Positions 1 through 8,522 of a DNA stretch of 64,000 bases are shown here, in pieces. Source of the DNA: Legionella sheltonii (GTDB lineage Bacteria; Pseudomonadota; Gammaproteobacteria; Legionellales; Legionellaceae); the NCBI RefSeq assembly GCF_026191355.1, contig NZ_JAPHOQ010000013.1, forward strand, positions 1-64,000, given 5' to 3'. The translations under genes were made by a program, and so were the position numbers. Within the stretch, counting starts at the first letter, position 1. Each line of letters begins with the position of its first letter. Under the pieces are notes generated by a model, which was not told where the DNA came from, ran no database searches, and saw only the letters and a program-made list of their open reading frames with translations.

Positions 1-2136
1 GCAGATCTCAAAAATAAAAGTGATGAGGCAATTAATGCGGCTATAGAAGCTTATTTTTTAAAAGAATTAAATAAGTTATTTAATTTAAGCTTTAAAGAAC
101 TTTATGATGCTCATGCAAAGGAAATTGACCTTGAAACCTCCTCACCCTTCAGAAAATGGTTTCATCAACATTTTGACTCTACGGCTGTAAGACAAAATTC
201 AAGCCAACAAATCCAGCTAAAATTCATGGAGCTTTGCCGGGATTATTTATTGAGGGAAATGAATGAGCCTGGTTTTTTTGCCAAATATCCAAAGACTACT
301 GCTACCGTAGGTGGAATACTTGTGGGTGCATTGGTATTGGGCACCTTAGCATTGGCATTGGGTGGGCCTGTTACGTGGGGTATAGTGGCGATTGCATTAG
401 TTGCATTTGCTGTTGCAGCAGTTTCTACTTACTTGATAGTAACGCATATTGATAGGATTCATTATAAACGCTCTGCTGCAAACAGAGAGGAGATTCAACA
501 AACTGTCGATCAAGTCGAAAATGAATTTCTTCGATTAAATAGAGAAATAATTGAGAGTCATGAAACCTCCGAACTCAATATAAAACAGAGCAAAGATTTT
601 GATAAGGCCACTCATCGATTTTGGGGAATAGGCGAAAAGCAAATCGCTAGAGGTTCTATGGAGGGATGGCTAAGGGAGTATGCTACCCGATATCGTCATA
701 GTAAAGCAATTGAGATTGACCTAGGTGATTCATTTATTGAATTAATTAATGAAAGCGAAAAACAAACTCAGGATTTAGTAAAGGAATTATCAACGGGTAA
801 GTCGATACTTTTAGAGCAATTTATTAAAGATACAAAAGAGTATTTGTTAGTACCTGACAATAAAAAAACGATTGAGGAATTCGAGCTAATCCAGAAAATC
901 AAAGAGCAAGTCATCCATATTGTCTCGTCAGTTAAAACCGTACCGGAGCAATTATTAGCATTCTATGAGTTACCTATAAATCAAGGGGGGCTTGGTGGGT
1001 TTAAGTCCGATCTTAGTGAAGCAGTTAAAATAGCCCCAATTCCTGTATCTGCTGAGCCTACAACATCTTATGAAGGGCTTTTAAAGTCTGCCAAAATAAT
1101 CTATAAAAATAAAGAACCACTTTTTGAAGGGAGAAAATGGTTTAAAGGGGATGCTGCACTTCGCGAAATGCTTGGACTCCCTGGTCGTATTAATGATTTC
1201 CAATGTTCCAACGTAACCAGTTCTACCATCGATGAATATCTGAATAATTCCTATGAATTTCTATTTCGCCTTAATCCAAGAATTTATCCAGGAAATGCCC
1301 TTAATCCATTAGAACAACAAACTGTAGTCTCACCGGAGTTTTTACTATATAGGACCTTGTTATTAAGACAATTAGCTGATTTGTGTGATACAACAAACTA
1401 TGAAATTGCTTTAGATGTAAAAACGAAGATTAGAAAGTTTGTAAAAGAACGCCTCCAAATAGACGATAAGTTGGTTTTTGATGATCTGCAAAATCAGAAA
1501 CTAATGATGGAAAAACATGATGATTCGTCAAGATATTTCAATGGTAGTGGTCAAACATTTTTCTTTTGTGAATTGGACAATGTTGCTCATGCTATCCATG
1601 TCGATATTGCTTATAATTCAGTAAATATAAAACCTAGAACGACATTGGATTTTTATATCAATTTATTTTTGCAAAATGAGGGCCAAATTAAGTCAGGAGT
1701 TTTTGCATATGGTAAGGCTTCATCTGATTTAAATCCTCAAGGTACCAAAGAGTATGTAGATAGAGTCAATGAGTACATTAATAACACACTTGGATTTATT
1801 CAAGCTTATCCTAAAAATGAGGCATTAATTGCAACAGGTATTATGGAATGTTACAAACATTCTGTATCGGTTCAGGTTTATCAGATAATGTATAGAATCA
1901 TTAAGGATATCAAAGAAATTGAACAACAAGGTCTTCAGAACGACCCAAAAATTGACTTTTTACGACAAGCGTTAACGGCTCTTACCAACTACAGTAGTAA
2001 CAATTGTTTTCCTTTAAAAGAGGAGTCGTCACTTAAGAAGCTATTAAATTCAATACAAAATCCTGCAGACCTACCTCCTTCAGAAGATATCGGAAGTTTA
2101 ATTTCGGAAGTCTCCTCCGATTTGAAATTAAACTAA
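1..2136 (+). CDS. Large two-helix membrane protein of unknown function, 5' end outside window
   Basis: The frame is open from the first base, so this is the last 711 codons of a longer gene; the internal ATG at 226 is not needed as a start. Two adjacent hydrophobic helices lie at about codons 102-121 and 124-147, separated by a GGP turn, forming a membrane hairpin. What precedes and follows is charged and mostly helical, with few cysteines. I recognise no enzymatic motif. Long orphan proteins with one membrane hairpin are common among Legionella Dot/Icm substrates, so an effector role is possible but inferred only from architecture. The next gene follows 77 bp downstream on the same strand with its own strong ribosome binding site. 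Confidence 0.7.
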   Translation, partial: ADLKNKSDEAINAAIEAYFLKELNKLFNLSFKELYDAHAKEIDLETSSPFRKWFHQHFDSTAVRQNSSQQIQLKFMELCRDYLLREMNEPGFFAKYPKTTATVGGILVGALVLGTLALALGGPVTWGIVAIALVAFAVAAVSTYLIVTHIDRIHYKRSAANREEIQQTVDQVENEFLRLNREIIESHETSELNIKQSKDFDKATHRFWGIGEKQIARGSMEGWLREYATRYRHSKAIEIDLGDSFIELINESEKQTQDLVKELSTGKSILLEQFIKDTKEYLLVPDNKKTIEEFELIQKIKEQVIHIVSSVKTVPEQLLAFYELPINQGGLGGFKSDLSEAVKIAPIPVSAEPTTSYEGLLKSAKIIYKNKEPLFEGRKWFKGDAALREMLGLPGRINDFQCSNVTSSTIDEYLNNSYEFLFRLNPRIYPGNALNPLEQQTVVSPEFLLYRTLLLRQLADLCDTTNYEIALDVKTKIRKFVKERLQIDDKLVFDDLQNQKLMMEKHDDSSRYFNGSGQTFFFCELDNVAHAIHVDIAYNSVNIKPRTTLDFYINLFLQNEGQIKSGVFAYGKASSDLNPQGTKEYVDRVNEYINNTLGFIQAYPKNEALIATGIMECYKHSVSVQVYQIMYRIIKDIKEIEQQGLQNDPKIDFLRQALTALTNYSSNNCFPLKEESSLKKLLNSIQNPADLPPSEDIGSLISEVSSDLKLN

Positions 2137-2213
2137 TCAATAAATAAAGTGCTTGATTTTCAAGAACTCTATGTTTAAAGTTCGAACAGACTATCAGCAT
2201 TAAGGAGGATAAA

Positions 2214-2597
2214 ATGATCGGTTTTTTTAATACGGAAAATAAATGGCGTGCAACCATGCAAGTAGCAAATGGGCTTGCTCTTATGATGGCTGCTTATAAT
2301 TTATTCTCTAACCCGGATACTGCTTGGGAAAATGGTTTTGACATAGCAATGTGTGCGCTTAACGTAGTTACTTTTAGCAGCAATGATAACGCGTTGTCCA
2401 GCATAGGAAATTCTGCACTTAACTTTACAAGTTTGGGTACTGTTTATGCTGGCATTACTTCGGGTTGTACTGCGAATCCGACGTTAGTTAACGTGGGTAA
2501 GGCAGTATTAAATTTGACCAATGCCGTAACCAGTATTTGTTATAAATATCATCCAAATCAAGACGCTGCTTCCGCAACTCCCACAAAAACCATGTAA
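2214..2597 (+). CDS. Small hypothetical protein (127 aa)
   Basis: A textbook ribosome binding site (AAGGAGGA) lies a few bases before the ATG, which makes this a credible gene. The product is rich in Ala, Asn, Ser and Thr, with weakly hydrophobic stretches near residues 15-30 and 60-85 that could be membrane-associated. There is no cleavable signal peptide and I recognise no family. It follows the two-helix protein in the same direction and could be co-transcribed with it. It ends just before a palindromic repeat. Confidence 0.6.
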   Translation: MIGFFNTENKWRATMQVANGLALMMAAYNLFSNPDTAWENGFDIAMCALNVVTFSSNDNALSSIGNSALNFTSLGTVYAGITSGCTANPTLVNVGKAVLNLTNAVTSICYKYHPNQDAASATPTKTM

Positions 2598-2660
2598 TCG
2601 AAATAGGTGGGGCAGAAATGCCCCAAGCTGTCGGTAAGGAAGATATGGGGACTTGATTTC

Positions 2661-2692
2661 CTCTCACCCTCTCTTGACAGAGGAGAGGGTAT
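2661..2692. repeat. Short palindromic repeat, partial copy of family R1
   Basis: An 8-bp perfect inverted repeat (ACCCTCTC at 2666-2673 with GAGAGGGT at 2683-2690) sits in the 260-bp gap after the small hypothetical gene. Its CTCTC/GAGAG arms resemble the second hairpin of the copy near 61370. It may serve as a transcript end, but no U-tract follows. Confidence 0.5.
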
Positions 2693-2857
2693 AGCCTGAA
2701 CAATTACTCTTAAACTCTTATGACTGTTGACCGAAAATCAAGAAAAATCAACCAGCTTAAAAATAAATCATATTCTCTATAAAAAAATCAGTTGCAATGA
2801 AAATTTTGAGCTATATTAAAAATACAGGATTTGAACAAAAACAAATAAGGAAAAATC

Positions 2858-4108
2858 ATGGGCTCTATTCTGCTATTATGTGTAGCAGTAACTTTTACCT
2901 ATTTTCCGCAACTGCCATTGGCGTTTCCACAGGCTCAAGCCATAGTAAAGAATGATGTTCGTTTAATTAGCGAAGCAGCACAGTTTTCGGTGCAAATTAA
3001 TGATCAATCGTTAAATGACATTCGGTTGATGTTAGCTCATGAAGCTCCTCACTTAAATCCACTCGTGATCAATAAAGTACTTACTTCTTTAAAGTGTGCT
3101 ATTGAATATAATGTGGATCATAATAATATCTTAACGATTATTGATTATTCATTACCCTCCAACGAAAAACGGCTGTGGGTATTTGACTTAAACGCAAAAA
3201 AATTATTGTTTCATACCTATGTATCCCATGGCATTAAATCCGGTACCTTACTTACCAATTATTTTTCAAACAAATTCAATAGCAAAGCAAGTAGCATCGG
3301 AGTTTATCAAACACAACAAGCTTATTATGGTCGCGATGGTCTTTCATTGCGTTTAGACGGCTTAGACCGTAATTTTAATGATAACGCATCAGGTCGCTCG
3401 GTTGTAATGCATTCTGGGTGGTATGTAGAAGAACGCTTTATCAAAAAATATGGAAGACCGGGGCGAAGTTGGGGTTGTCCCGCACTTCCTTTAGAAAATT
3501 CTCAAGCAATCATTAATACCATAAAGGATAAGTCTTTACTGGTCATATATTATCCTAGTGATGCCTGGTTCGCTAAATCAAAATTTCTAAATTGCGATAA
3601 AAGTTCCGCCCCGCAGTATACGAGTAATCCGACAATACAAGTACCTACATCGGCTCCTGATGAACATCGTGATGCAATCTTTTTTGTAGGGAGTGGTTAT
3701 AAAGGCAAACGTACCGAAACGAATCCTGTTGCAGTTATTTCCGCAGATACTTATCAACGTGTATTTCATACTACAGCGCCGTTATCACGCATGCTGCGTC
3801 GGCAAATCAATAATGCAGAATATGTGGCATTAAATGCTGGAGAGTTTAATTACCTGGCGAATCACAATAATCCAAACGATGCTGCTCAAGATGACGGTAT
3901 TCATGCTATCCGTTTTGTAATACCCACTCTTAAGGTCGTCCGAGGGGGATATTATGAAACGCAAATGCAAATTGTTGATTTAGGTAAAATCAAACAAGTT
4001 AAAGTAAATGGTGATTCTGCTAGGGAAAATATAACGGTTTATTTTGAGGGGAAACCTTCGGTAAATCTAAATGCGTCTAATGCATTTATTCGCTGGGTAG
4101 GACTATAG
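2858..4108 (+). CDS. Exported L,D-transpeptidase-like protein with extra C-terminal domain
   Basis: This 416-aa protein starts with a signal-peptide-like hydrophobic segment (residues 2-28). The catalytic signature is clear: His185 in VVMHSGW and, 22 residues later, SWGC with Cys207, the YkuD arrangement, with the arrangement around the Cys typical of the murein L,D-transpeptidase catalytic-domain family (YkuD_2). Family members cross-link peptidoglycan or attach proteins to it in the periplasm. YkuD_2 proteins usually end soon after the catalytic Cys region, but this one continues for about 150 residues (about 260-416) in a beta-rich segment I cannot assign. The ATG is preceded by AAGGA. The gene is monocistronic and converges on cydX across a strong hairpin. 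Confidence 0.8.
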   Translation: MGSILLLCVAVTFTYFPQLPLAFPQAQAIVKNDVRLISEAAQFSVQINDQSLNDIRLMLAHEAPHLNPLVINKVLTSLKCAIEYNVDHNNILTIIDYSLPSNEKRLWVFDLNAKKLLFHTYVSHGIKSGTLLTNYFSNKFNSKASSIGVYQTQQAYYGRDGLSLRLDGLDRNFNDNASGRSVVMHSGWYVEERFIKKYGRPGRSWGCPALPLENSQAIINTIKDKSLLVIYYPSDAWFAKSKFLNCDKSSAPQYTSNPTIQVPTSAPDEHRDAIFFVGSGYKGKRTETNPVAVISADTYQRVFHTTAPLSRMLRRQINNAEYVALNAGEFNYLANHNNPNDAAQDDGIHAIRFVIPTLKVVRGGYYETQMQIVDLGKIKQVKVNGDSARENITVYFEGKPSVNLNASNAFIRWVGL

Positions 4109-4109
4109 A

Positions 4110-4153
4110 ACCTGTTTCCATTTCTACTATCTTGAGCCAAAATGGAAACAGGT
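4110..4153. terminator. Bidirectional terminator between ldt-like gene and cydX
   Basis: A perfect 14-bp stem (4110-4123 with 4140-4153) with a 16-nt loop lies between two convergent genes. The plus-strand gene stops at 4108 and the minus-strand gene stops at 4160. Position and symmetry suit termination of both transcripts, although the U-tracts are short. Confidence 0.7.
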
Positions 4154-4159
4154 ATTAAT

Positions 4160-4294
4160 TTAAGCCGACTTCCTGTTCTTTTTTTCACTTTGAATGGGCG
4201 TATTATCCGAATCGTCCAACTCAAGCCACATTGCATTTAAAATTGCAAAACAACACGCTAGACCAGTACCCAAAATCCAGGAAAAATACCACAT
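4160..4294 (-). CDS. cydX: Cytochrome bd oxidase small subunit CydX
   Basis: A 44-aa protein with one N-terminal membrane helix beginning MWYFSWILGTGLA and continuing to NAMWLE, which matches the CydX/YbgT pattern. CydX is a single-helix subunit that stabilises the haem pocket of the bd quinol oxidase in the inner membrane. A strong AGGAGG precedes the ATG and overlaps the stop codon of cydB, so translation is probably coupled. After the helix the tail is polar and charged. It is the last gene of the operon, followed by the bidirectional terminator. The gene is short enough to be missed by length-filtered gene calling. Confidence 0.88.
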   Translation of the reverse strand: MWYFSWILGTGLACCFAILNAMWLELDDSDNTPIQSEKKNRKSA

Positions 4295-4303
4295 AATAAC
4301 CTC

Positions 4304-5440
4304 CTAATAGGCTGTATCTCGATTTTTATTAACGGTATCTTCTGTTATTTTTCCACGCAACACCCGATAGACCCAGGTCGTATAAAGCAGTACCACAGGT
4401 AAAAAGATAACCGTTGCTACCAACATAATAAATAAAGTTAAATGGCTTGAAGAGCTATCCCACACCAGCAAACTTTGTTCTGGATTTGATGAAGAGGGCA
4501 GTATGAAGGGAAACATACTCACACCCACAGTGGCAATAATTCCAGCAACAGAAAGTGCACTACATATAAAAGCAGTTTTAACATGTTTTGCTGCAAGAAA
4601 GGCTAACAAAGCTCCAATAATTCCAACTGCCGGCACCAATAAAGTGATGGGCAGGATTTGGTAATTGGAAAACCAAGCCGTTGCTTGACGAATAACCGTT
4701 TTGTAAAGCGGATTGGATGGACCATCATGAACTAAGGTTCCAGTCACACTGTAACCATCAATACCATAATGAAGCCAGAAACCAGCCCCAACAAAGACCA
4801 ATAACGTCAATAGTGCAGATATTTTTCCTGCGCTCACGGCGCGTTGTTGTAATTGTCCTTCCGTCTTCAAGTTAAGGAAAAAAGCACCGTGCATAGAAAG
4901 CATCAATACCGACAAGATACCACATAACAGGGCAAAGGGGTTCAACAACCCAAAAAAGCTGCCCGTATAAAAAGGTCGTAAATATTCATCATAATGAAAA
5001 GGTACGCCTTGTAATACATTTCCTAGAGCAACACCAAATATTAATGATGGAACGAAACCGCCGATAAATAACGCATAATCCCAAAAAGTACGCCATCGAT
5101 AATTGGTTAATTTTGAACGGTATTTAAATCCAACCGGGCGTAAAATGAGTGCCAACAAAACCAGGAGCATTGCAAAATAAAAACCCGAGAAAGAGAGGGC
5201 ATATAAAGCTGGCCAGGCAGCAAAAATTGCACCACCACCTAGAATAAACCAGACTTGATTCCCCTCCCAGGTTGGACCAATGCTATTAATTAAGACACGC
5301 CTCTCGATATCTGTTTTAGCAAGCCATGGCAGCCATATGGCAACACCTAGATCAAAACCATCCATGATTGCAAAACCAATGAGTAATACACCGAGCAGAA
5401 TCCACCATATAATTCGTAATGTTTCATAATCCAATGGCAT
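4304..5440 (-). CDS. cydB: Cytochrome bd ubiquinol oxidase subunit II
   Basis: A polytopic membrane protein of 378 aa, almost exactly the usual CydB length. The N-terminus MPLDYETLRIIWWILLG followed by the GFDLG segment is characteristic. I place the start at 5440 rather than at an upstream in-frame codon because AGGAG lies 7 nt before this ATG and the family begins here. With CydA it forms the bd-type quinol:O2 oxidoreductase, which has high oxygen affinity and, in the characterised enzymes, resists nitric oxide, peroxide and cyanide. It starts 10 bp after the cydA stop and is followed by cydX, whose ribosome binding site overlaps the cydB stop. Confidence 0.93.
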   Translation of the reverse strand: MPLDYETLRIIWWILLGVLLIGFAIMDGFDLGVAIWLPWLAKTDIERRVLINSIGPTWEGNQVWFILGGGAIFAAWPALYALSFSGFYFAMLLVLLALILRPVGFKYRSKLTNYRWRTFWDYALFIGGFVPSLIFGVALGNVLQGVPFHYDEYLRPFYTGSFFGLLNPFALLCGILSVLMLSMHGAFFLNLKTEGQLQQRAVSAGKISALLTLLVFVGAGFWLHYGIDGYSVTGTLVHDGPSNPLYKTVIRQATAWFSNYQILPITLLVPAVGIIGALLAFLAAKHVKTAFICSALSVAGIIATVGVSMFPFILPSSSNPEQSLLVWDSSSSHLTLFIMLVATVIFLPVVLLYTTWVYRVLRGKITEDTVNKNRDTAY

Positions 5441-5450
5441 TTTGAATCTC

Positions 5451-6980
5451 CTAATGAGCCATATTATCTGGGCCAAGACGGATGTACTTCACCATCAAGA
5501 AAATTTCAACTACAGCGAGAATTGTGTAGAAGAGAATAAAACCGGTTATTGAGGTTAATACTTGAGTCGCACTCAAACTAGAGGTACCCATTGCCGTGGG
5601 TAAGATATCCTGAACTACCCAAGGTTGCCGTCCGTATTCTGCGACCACCCATCCCAACTCTGCAGCAATCCAAGGTAATGGAAGTGAAAAGAATGCGGCA
5701 CGCAAGTACCAGCGGGTAGTATGTAATTTACGTTTCATGGACAAGTAAAAACCTGTAGCGAATAAGAGGATGAAGAAGAAGCCACAAGCAACCATAATTC
5801 GGAAAGAGAAAAATAAAGGCGTTACTCGAGGTTTCAAATCCTGTGCTGCTTGATTAATTTGCGCCTCAGTTGCGTCAACTACTTTTTCAGTATATTTCTT
5901 TAAGAGCAGACCGTAACCTAAATATTTACTGTGTGCAGTAAAATCTGTTTTTGCTTGCACATCGTTAGGATTTTTTTGTAATCGTGTCAACGCTTCATAG
6001 GCGAGCATACCTTCTTTGATTCGTTGTTTCCCCTGTTCGATCAATTCAGAAATTCCTTCTAGGGGTTCTGTGAAAGAACGCGTTGCGATAACTCCCAATA
6101 CGAAGGGAATATCCAATGCATAATTGGTTTTCATAGATTGTTCATCGGGAATACCAAAGACAGTGAGAGGGGCAGGAGCTGCTCCTGTATGCCACATCGC
6201 TTCTATTGCTGCGAATTTCATTTTTTGATTTTCATTATCTAGACGGCCACTTTCATCACCTAATACGACCACCGCTAAAGCTGATGCAAGTCCAAAGCTT
6301 GCAGCAACTGTCATTGAACGTTTGGCGAAATTGATATTTCTACCTCGTAATAAAAAGTAAGCGCTAATGGATAAAACAAAAATTGAGCCAGTAACATAAC
6401 CAGCACTTATGGTATGAACAAATTTGGCTTGTGCCACTGGATTAAACATTACTGCAGCAAAATCAGTTACTTCCATACGCATTGTTTGGAAATTAAATTC
6501 AGCGCCAACGGGGTTTTGCATCCAGCCATTGGCAATCAAAATCCACAGCGCAGAAAGATTTGTACCTAAAGCCAATAACCAGGTACAAAACATGTGCTGC
6601 ACGCGACTTAATCTATCCCAGCCAAAGAAAAACAAACCCACAAAAGTAGCTTCTAGGAAGAACGCCATAAGTCCTTCAATTGCTAATGGGGCACCAAAAA
6701 CATCGCCAACATAATGAGAGTAATAAGCCCAATTGGTACCAAATTGAAACTCCATGGTTAACCCGGTAGCTACGCCTAAAACAAAATTAATGCCAAAGAG
6801 AATCCCCCAATATTTGACCATCTGTCGCCAAATATCGCGACCAGTCATTACATAAATGGTTTCCATGATCGCTAAAATTAACGACAAGCCCAACGTGAGT
6901 GGGACAAAAAGAAAATGATAAAGCGCAGTTAGAGCAAACTGTAAACGGGAAAGATCGACCAGGTCACTGCCAGGAATCAT
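5451..6980 (-). CDS. cydA: Cytochrome bd ubiquinol oxidase subunit I
   Basis: A 509-aa haem-bearing subunit. His22 (in LTALYHFLFVPLTLG) corresponds to the axial haem ligand near the start of the family, and the GRQPW motif is present near the C-terminus. The Lys/Gln-rich stretch after KTNYALDIPF is long, suggesting the long quinol-loop type found in E. coli CydA. The start has a GAGGTGA ribosome binding site a few bases upstream. The gene sits between cydP and cydB; a 10-bp-stem hairpin in the cydP-cydA gap could modulate its expression relative to the upstream genes. Confidence 0.95.
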   Translation of the reverse strand: MIPGSDLVDLSRLQFALTALYHFLFVPLTLGLSLILAIMETIYVMTGRDIWRQMVKYWGILFGINFVLGVATGLTMEFQFGTNWAYYSHYVGDVFGAPLAIEGLMAFFLEATFVGLFFFGWDRLSRVQHMFCTWLLALGTNLSALWILIANGWMQNPVGAEFNFQTMRMEVTDFAAVMFNPVAQAKFVHTISAGYVTGSIFVLSISAYFLLRGRNINFAKRSMTVAASFGLASALAVVVLGDESGRLDNENQKMKFAAIEAMWHTGAAPAPLTVFGIPDEQSMKTNYALDIPFVLGVIATRSFTEPLEGISELIEQGKQRIKEGMLAYEALTRLQKNPNDVQAKTDFTAHSKYLGYGLLLKKYTEKVVDATEAQINQAAQDLKPRVTPLFFSFRIMVACGFFFILLFATGFYLSMKRKLHTTRWYLRAAFFSLPLPWIAAELGWVVAEYGRQPWVVQDILPTAMGTSSLSATQVLTSITGFILFYTILAVVEIFLMVKYIRLGPDNMAH

Positions 6981-7016
6981 TGCTCACCTCACATTGATTA
7001 TTAATAAAAATCTTTA

Positions 7017-7050
7017 AATCCCCAGTTTGTTTTAGAAAATACTGGGGATT
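7017..7050 (-). terminator. Intercistronic hairpin between cydP and cydA
   Basis: AATCCCCAGT (7017-7026) pairs perfectly with ACTGGGGATT (7041-7050) around a 14-nt loop, inside an otherwise continuous operon. On the minus strand the stem is followed by an AT-rich tract rather than a clean U-run. It could be a partial terminator, an RNA-processing site or a 3'-stability element for the upstream transcript. Confidence 0.5.
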
Positions 7051-7058
7051 TTCCTAAT

Positions 7059-7232
7059 TTATTCGTTTTTAGAAGAAAGATATTCTTTTGTTTGTGCCGA
7101 ACCTAAAAGCCACTGTTCATTGCTTTGATGTGGTTTTTCCACACCCTTAAAGCAAATAATCCATAATAAAATCAATAAGCTAAATTTAATAATTAAGGTG
7201 ATTAGAATATCACGAGTGAGTGGCTTAATCAT
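7059..7232 (-). CDS. cydP: Putative cytochrome oxidase small subunit CydP
   Basis: A 57-aa protein with a basic N-terminus (MIKPLTRDI) followed by one hydrophobic helix (about residues 9-28) and a polar tail. The pattern of a short N-terminus with Arg-Asp, a helix containing a Lys, then Leu-Trp and an aromatic end resembles the small proteins named CydP, which accompany bd oxidases in gammaproteobacteria. The ATG overlaps the last 8 nt of the truncated haemoglobin gene, so translation is probably coupled, and cydA follows 78 bp downstream. It presumably sits in the inner membrane with the oxidase. The assignment is from memory of the family plus context. Confidence 0.72.
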   Translation of the reverse strand: MIKPLTRDILITLIIKFSLLILLWIICFKGVEKPHQSNEQWLLGSAQTKEYLSSKNE

Positions 7233-7617
7233 GTGCTTTAACCCTCTTTTCTTGACTCAGCATTCCAAATTTTAAAGATTCTGCAATTAATGTAGCTTTT
7301 TCAACTATTTCCTCAGCACTCTCTGTAGGCAATTGATTTACCGCCTCTTCCTGAAATAAATTTAGCCAACGGATAAAGTGTGTTTCTCCAATATTGGTAA
7401 GTTGTTTTAAGAGGATATGCTTTTGATAGGCATTACCGTGATACTCATTGGTTTTCAACATAATGCTATTCCAAAATTGACACAACAGAGGGATATGTTT
7501 ATCCCAATCAACTTGTGCCACATCATTAAAAACAGGAGCGAGGATCTCGTCTCTTTGTACTTTTTGGTAAAAATGAGTTACGAGTTTTTCGATATGAGTT
7601 TTATTCAGCTCAGTCAT
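7225..7617 (-). CDS. Group III truncated haemoglobin
   Basis: About 130 aa, the size of a single 2/2 globin. The pattern THFYQKVQRDEILAPVF near the start, then W-x2-H and CQFWNS, YHGNAYQKH and ETHFIRWL, is typical of group III (P-type) truncated haemoglobins; the His in the YQKH segment is the likely proximal haem ligand. I prefer the ATG at 7617 (MTELNKTHI) because the preceding 11 residues look non-conserved. Truncated globins bind O2 and NO, and their placement between an NsrR-type regulator and a bd oxidase supports a role in NO detoxification or O2 delivery. The 3' end overlaps cydP by 8 nt. Confidence 0.85.
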   Translation of the reverse strand: MTELNKTHIEKLVTHFYQKVQRDEILAPVFNDVAQVDWDKHIPLLCQFWNSIMLKTNEYHGNAYQKHILLKQLTNIGETHFIRWLNLFQEEAVNQLPTESAEEIVEKATLIAESLKFGMLSQEKRVKAHD

Positions 7618-7697
7618 ACTACTATCCGCTGATATAAATAGGATAATCATACTTAAGTTCTATTTTAAATACAACTTTAAAATAGTACCAAATTGGA

Positions 7698-8054
7698 TTA
7701 TTTTTTTCTTGCCTTCATGAACTCAAGCAAGGCCAGTGCATTATTGTGTTTTTCATCTTTAGCAGCGTATAACAAAGTGATGGTTTGACTTTTGGCTTTA
7801 TCAATAATTGTTTGTAGTGATTCTTCTTTATCTTCGAGTTCCTTTGCATAACGTTTTTGAAATTCTTCCCATTTTTCAGGTTTATGATTAAACCATCGCC
7901 TTAATTCGTTACTTGGAGCCGTATCTTTTAACCATAAGTCCACCTCTGCGTCGTCTTTTTTAACTCCACGAGGCCATAATCTATCAACCAATATCCTACA
8001 TCCATCGGAAGGCTCAGCTTGTTCATAAATACGTTTGATTTTTATTTTATTCAT
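7698..8054 (-). CDS. DUF488 (YeaO-like) family protein
   Basis: A 118-aa soluble protein containing IYEQAEPSDGCRILVDRLWPRG near the N-terminus and LWLKDTAPSNELRRWF further on, both diagnostic of the DUF488/YeaO family. LLYAAKDEKHNNA near the C-terminus is also typical. The biochemical function is unknown. The start at 8054 is an ATG; a TTG immediately upstream is possible but less likely. It overlaps the end of the nsrR gene by 8 nt, implying co-transcription and coupled translation, and lies 80 bp upstream of the truncated haemoglobin. DUF488 genes beside truncated globins suggest a link to nitrosative stress, which is inference. Confidence 0.85.
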   Translation of the reverse strand: MNKIKIKRIYEQAEPSDGCRILVDRLWPRGVKKDDAEVDLWLKDTAPSNELRRWFNHKPEKWEEFQKRYAKELEDKEESLQTIIDKAKSQTITLLYAAKDEKHNNALALLEFMKARKK

Positions 8055-8496
8055 CAAATTCTCTTTTAGTTATTTTGAGTAATGGATAAAGTTCGACTTT
8101 GTTTTGAATGATATCTTCTAAACTGAATTGCTCTAAAACGGTAAAGAATGCATTTTGTGCATCAAGGAGTAGCTTTCGTAATTTACATTGGGGGGCGATG
8201 CAACAATTTGCTTTATCTTTGTTGAAACACGGTACGAGATCAAAGTGCGGTTCAAGTTGCAAAATCAGAGCTTTCAAATTAATCTCGGCAGGATTTTTAG
8301 CCATCATAAGGCCACCATTTTTTCCTCTAATTGTTTTAATAATTCCAAGTTTAGACAAATTATGGATTATTTTTAGTAAATGATTGCGGGAAATATCATA
8401 CACACAGGCGATATCATGAATAGTGCACGTATTTTGTTTTACTGCGATATAAATCAAAGCACGTAATGAATAGTCAGTAAATTGAGTCAGTTGCAT
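8047..8496 (-). CDS. nsrR: Rrf2-family nitric-oxide-sensing repressor NsrR
   Basis: A 149-aa regulator with the Rrf2 N-terminal winged helix (MQLTQFTDYSLRALIYIAV; DISRNHLLKIIHNL as recognition region; the RGKNGG wing). Cysteines at 90, 98/99 and 104 sit where NsrR proteins coordinate an iron-sulfur cluster that reacts with NO. The N-terminal TDYSLRAL and the RNHL recognition segment favour NsrR over IscR. It heads the cyd/globin operon, and a near-palindromic NsrR-type site overlaps its own promoter, suggesting autorepression relieved by NO. Confidence 0.85.
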   Translation of the reverse strand: MQLTQFTDYSLRALIYIAVKQNTCTIHDIACVYDISRNHLLKIIHNLSKLGIIKTIRGKNGGLMMAKNPAEINLKALILQLEPHFDLVPCFNKDKANCCIAPQCKLRKLLLDAQNAFFTVLEQFSLEDIIQNKVELYPLLKITKREFDE

Positions 8497-8522
8497 GATT
8501 CACCCTAACACTAAAAAAGCCT

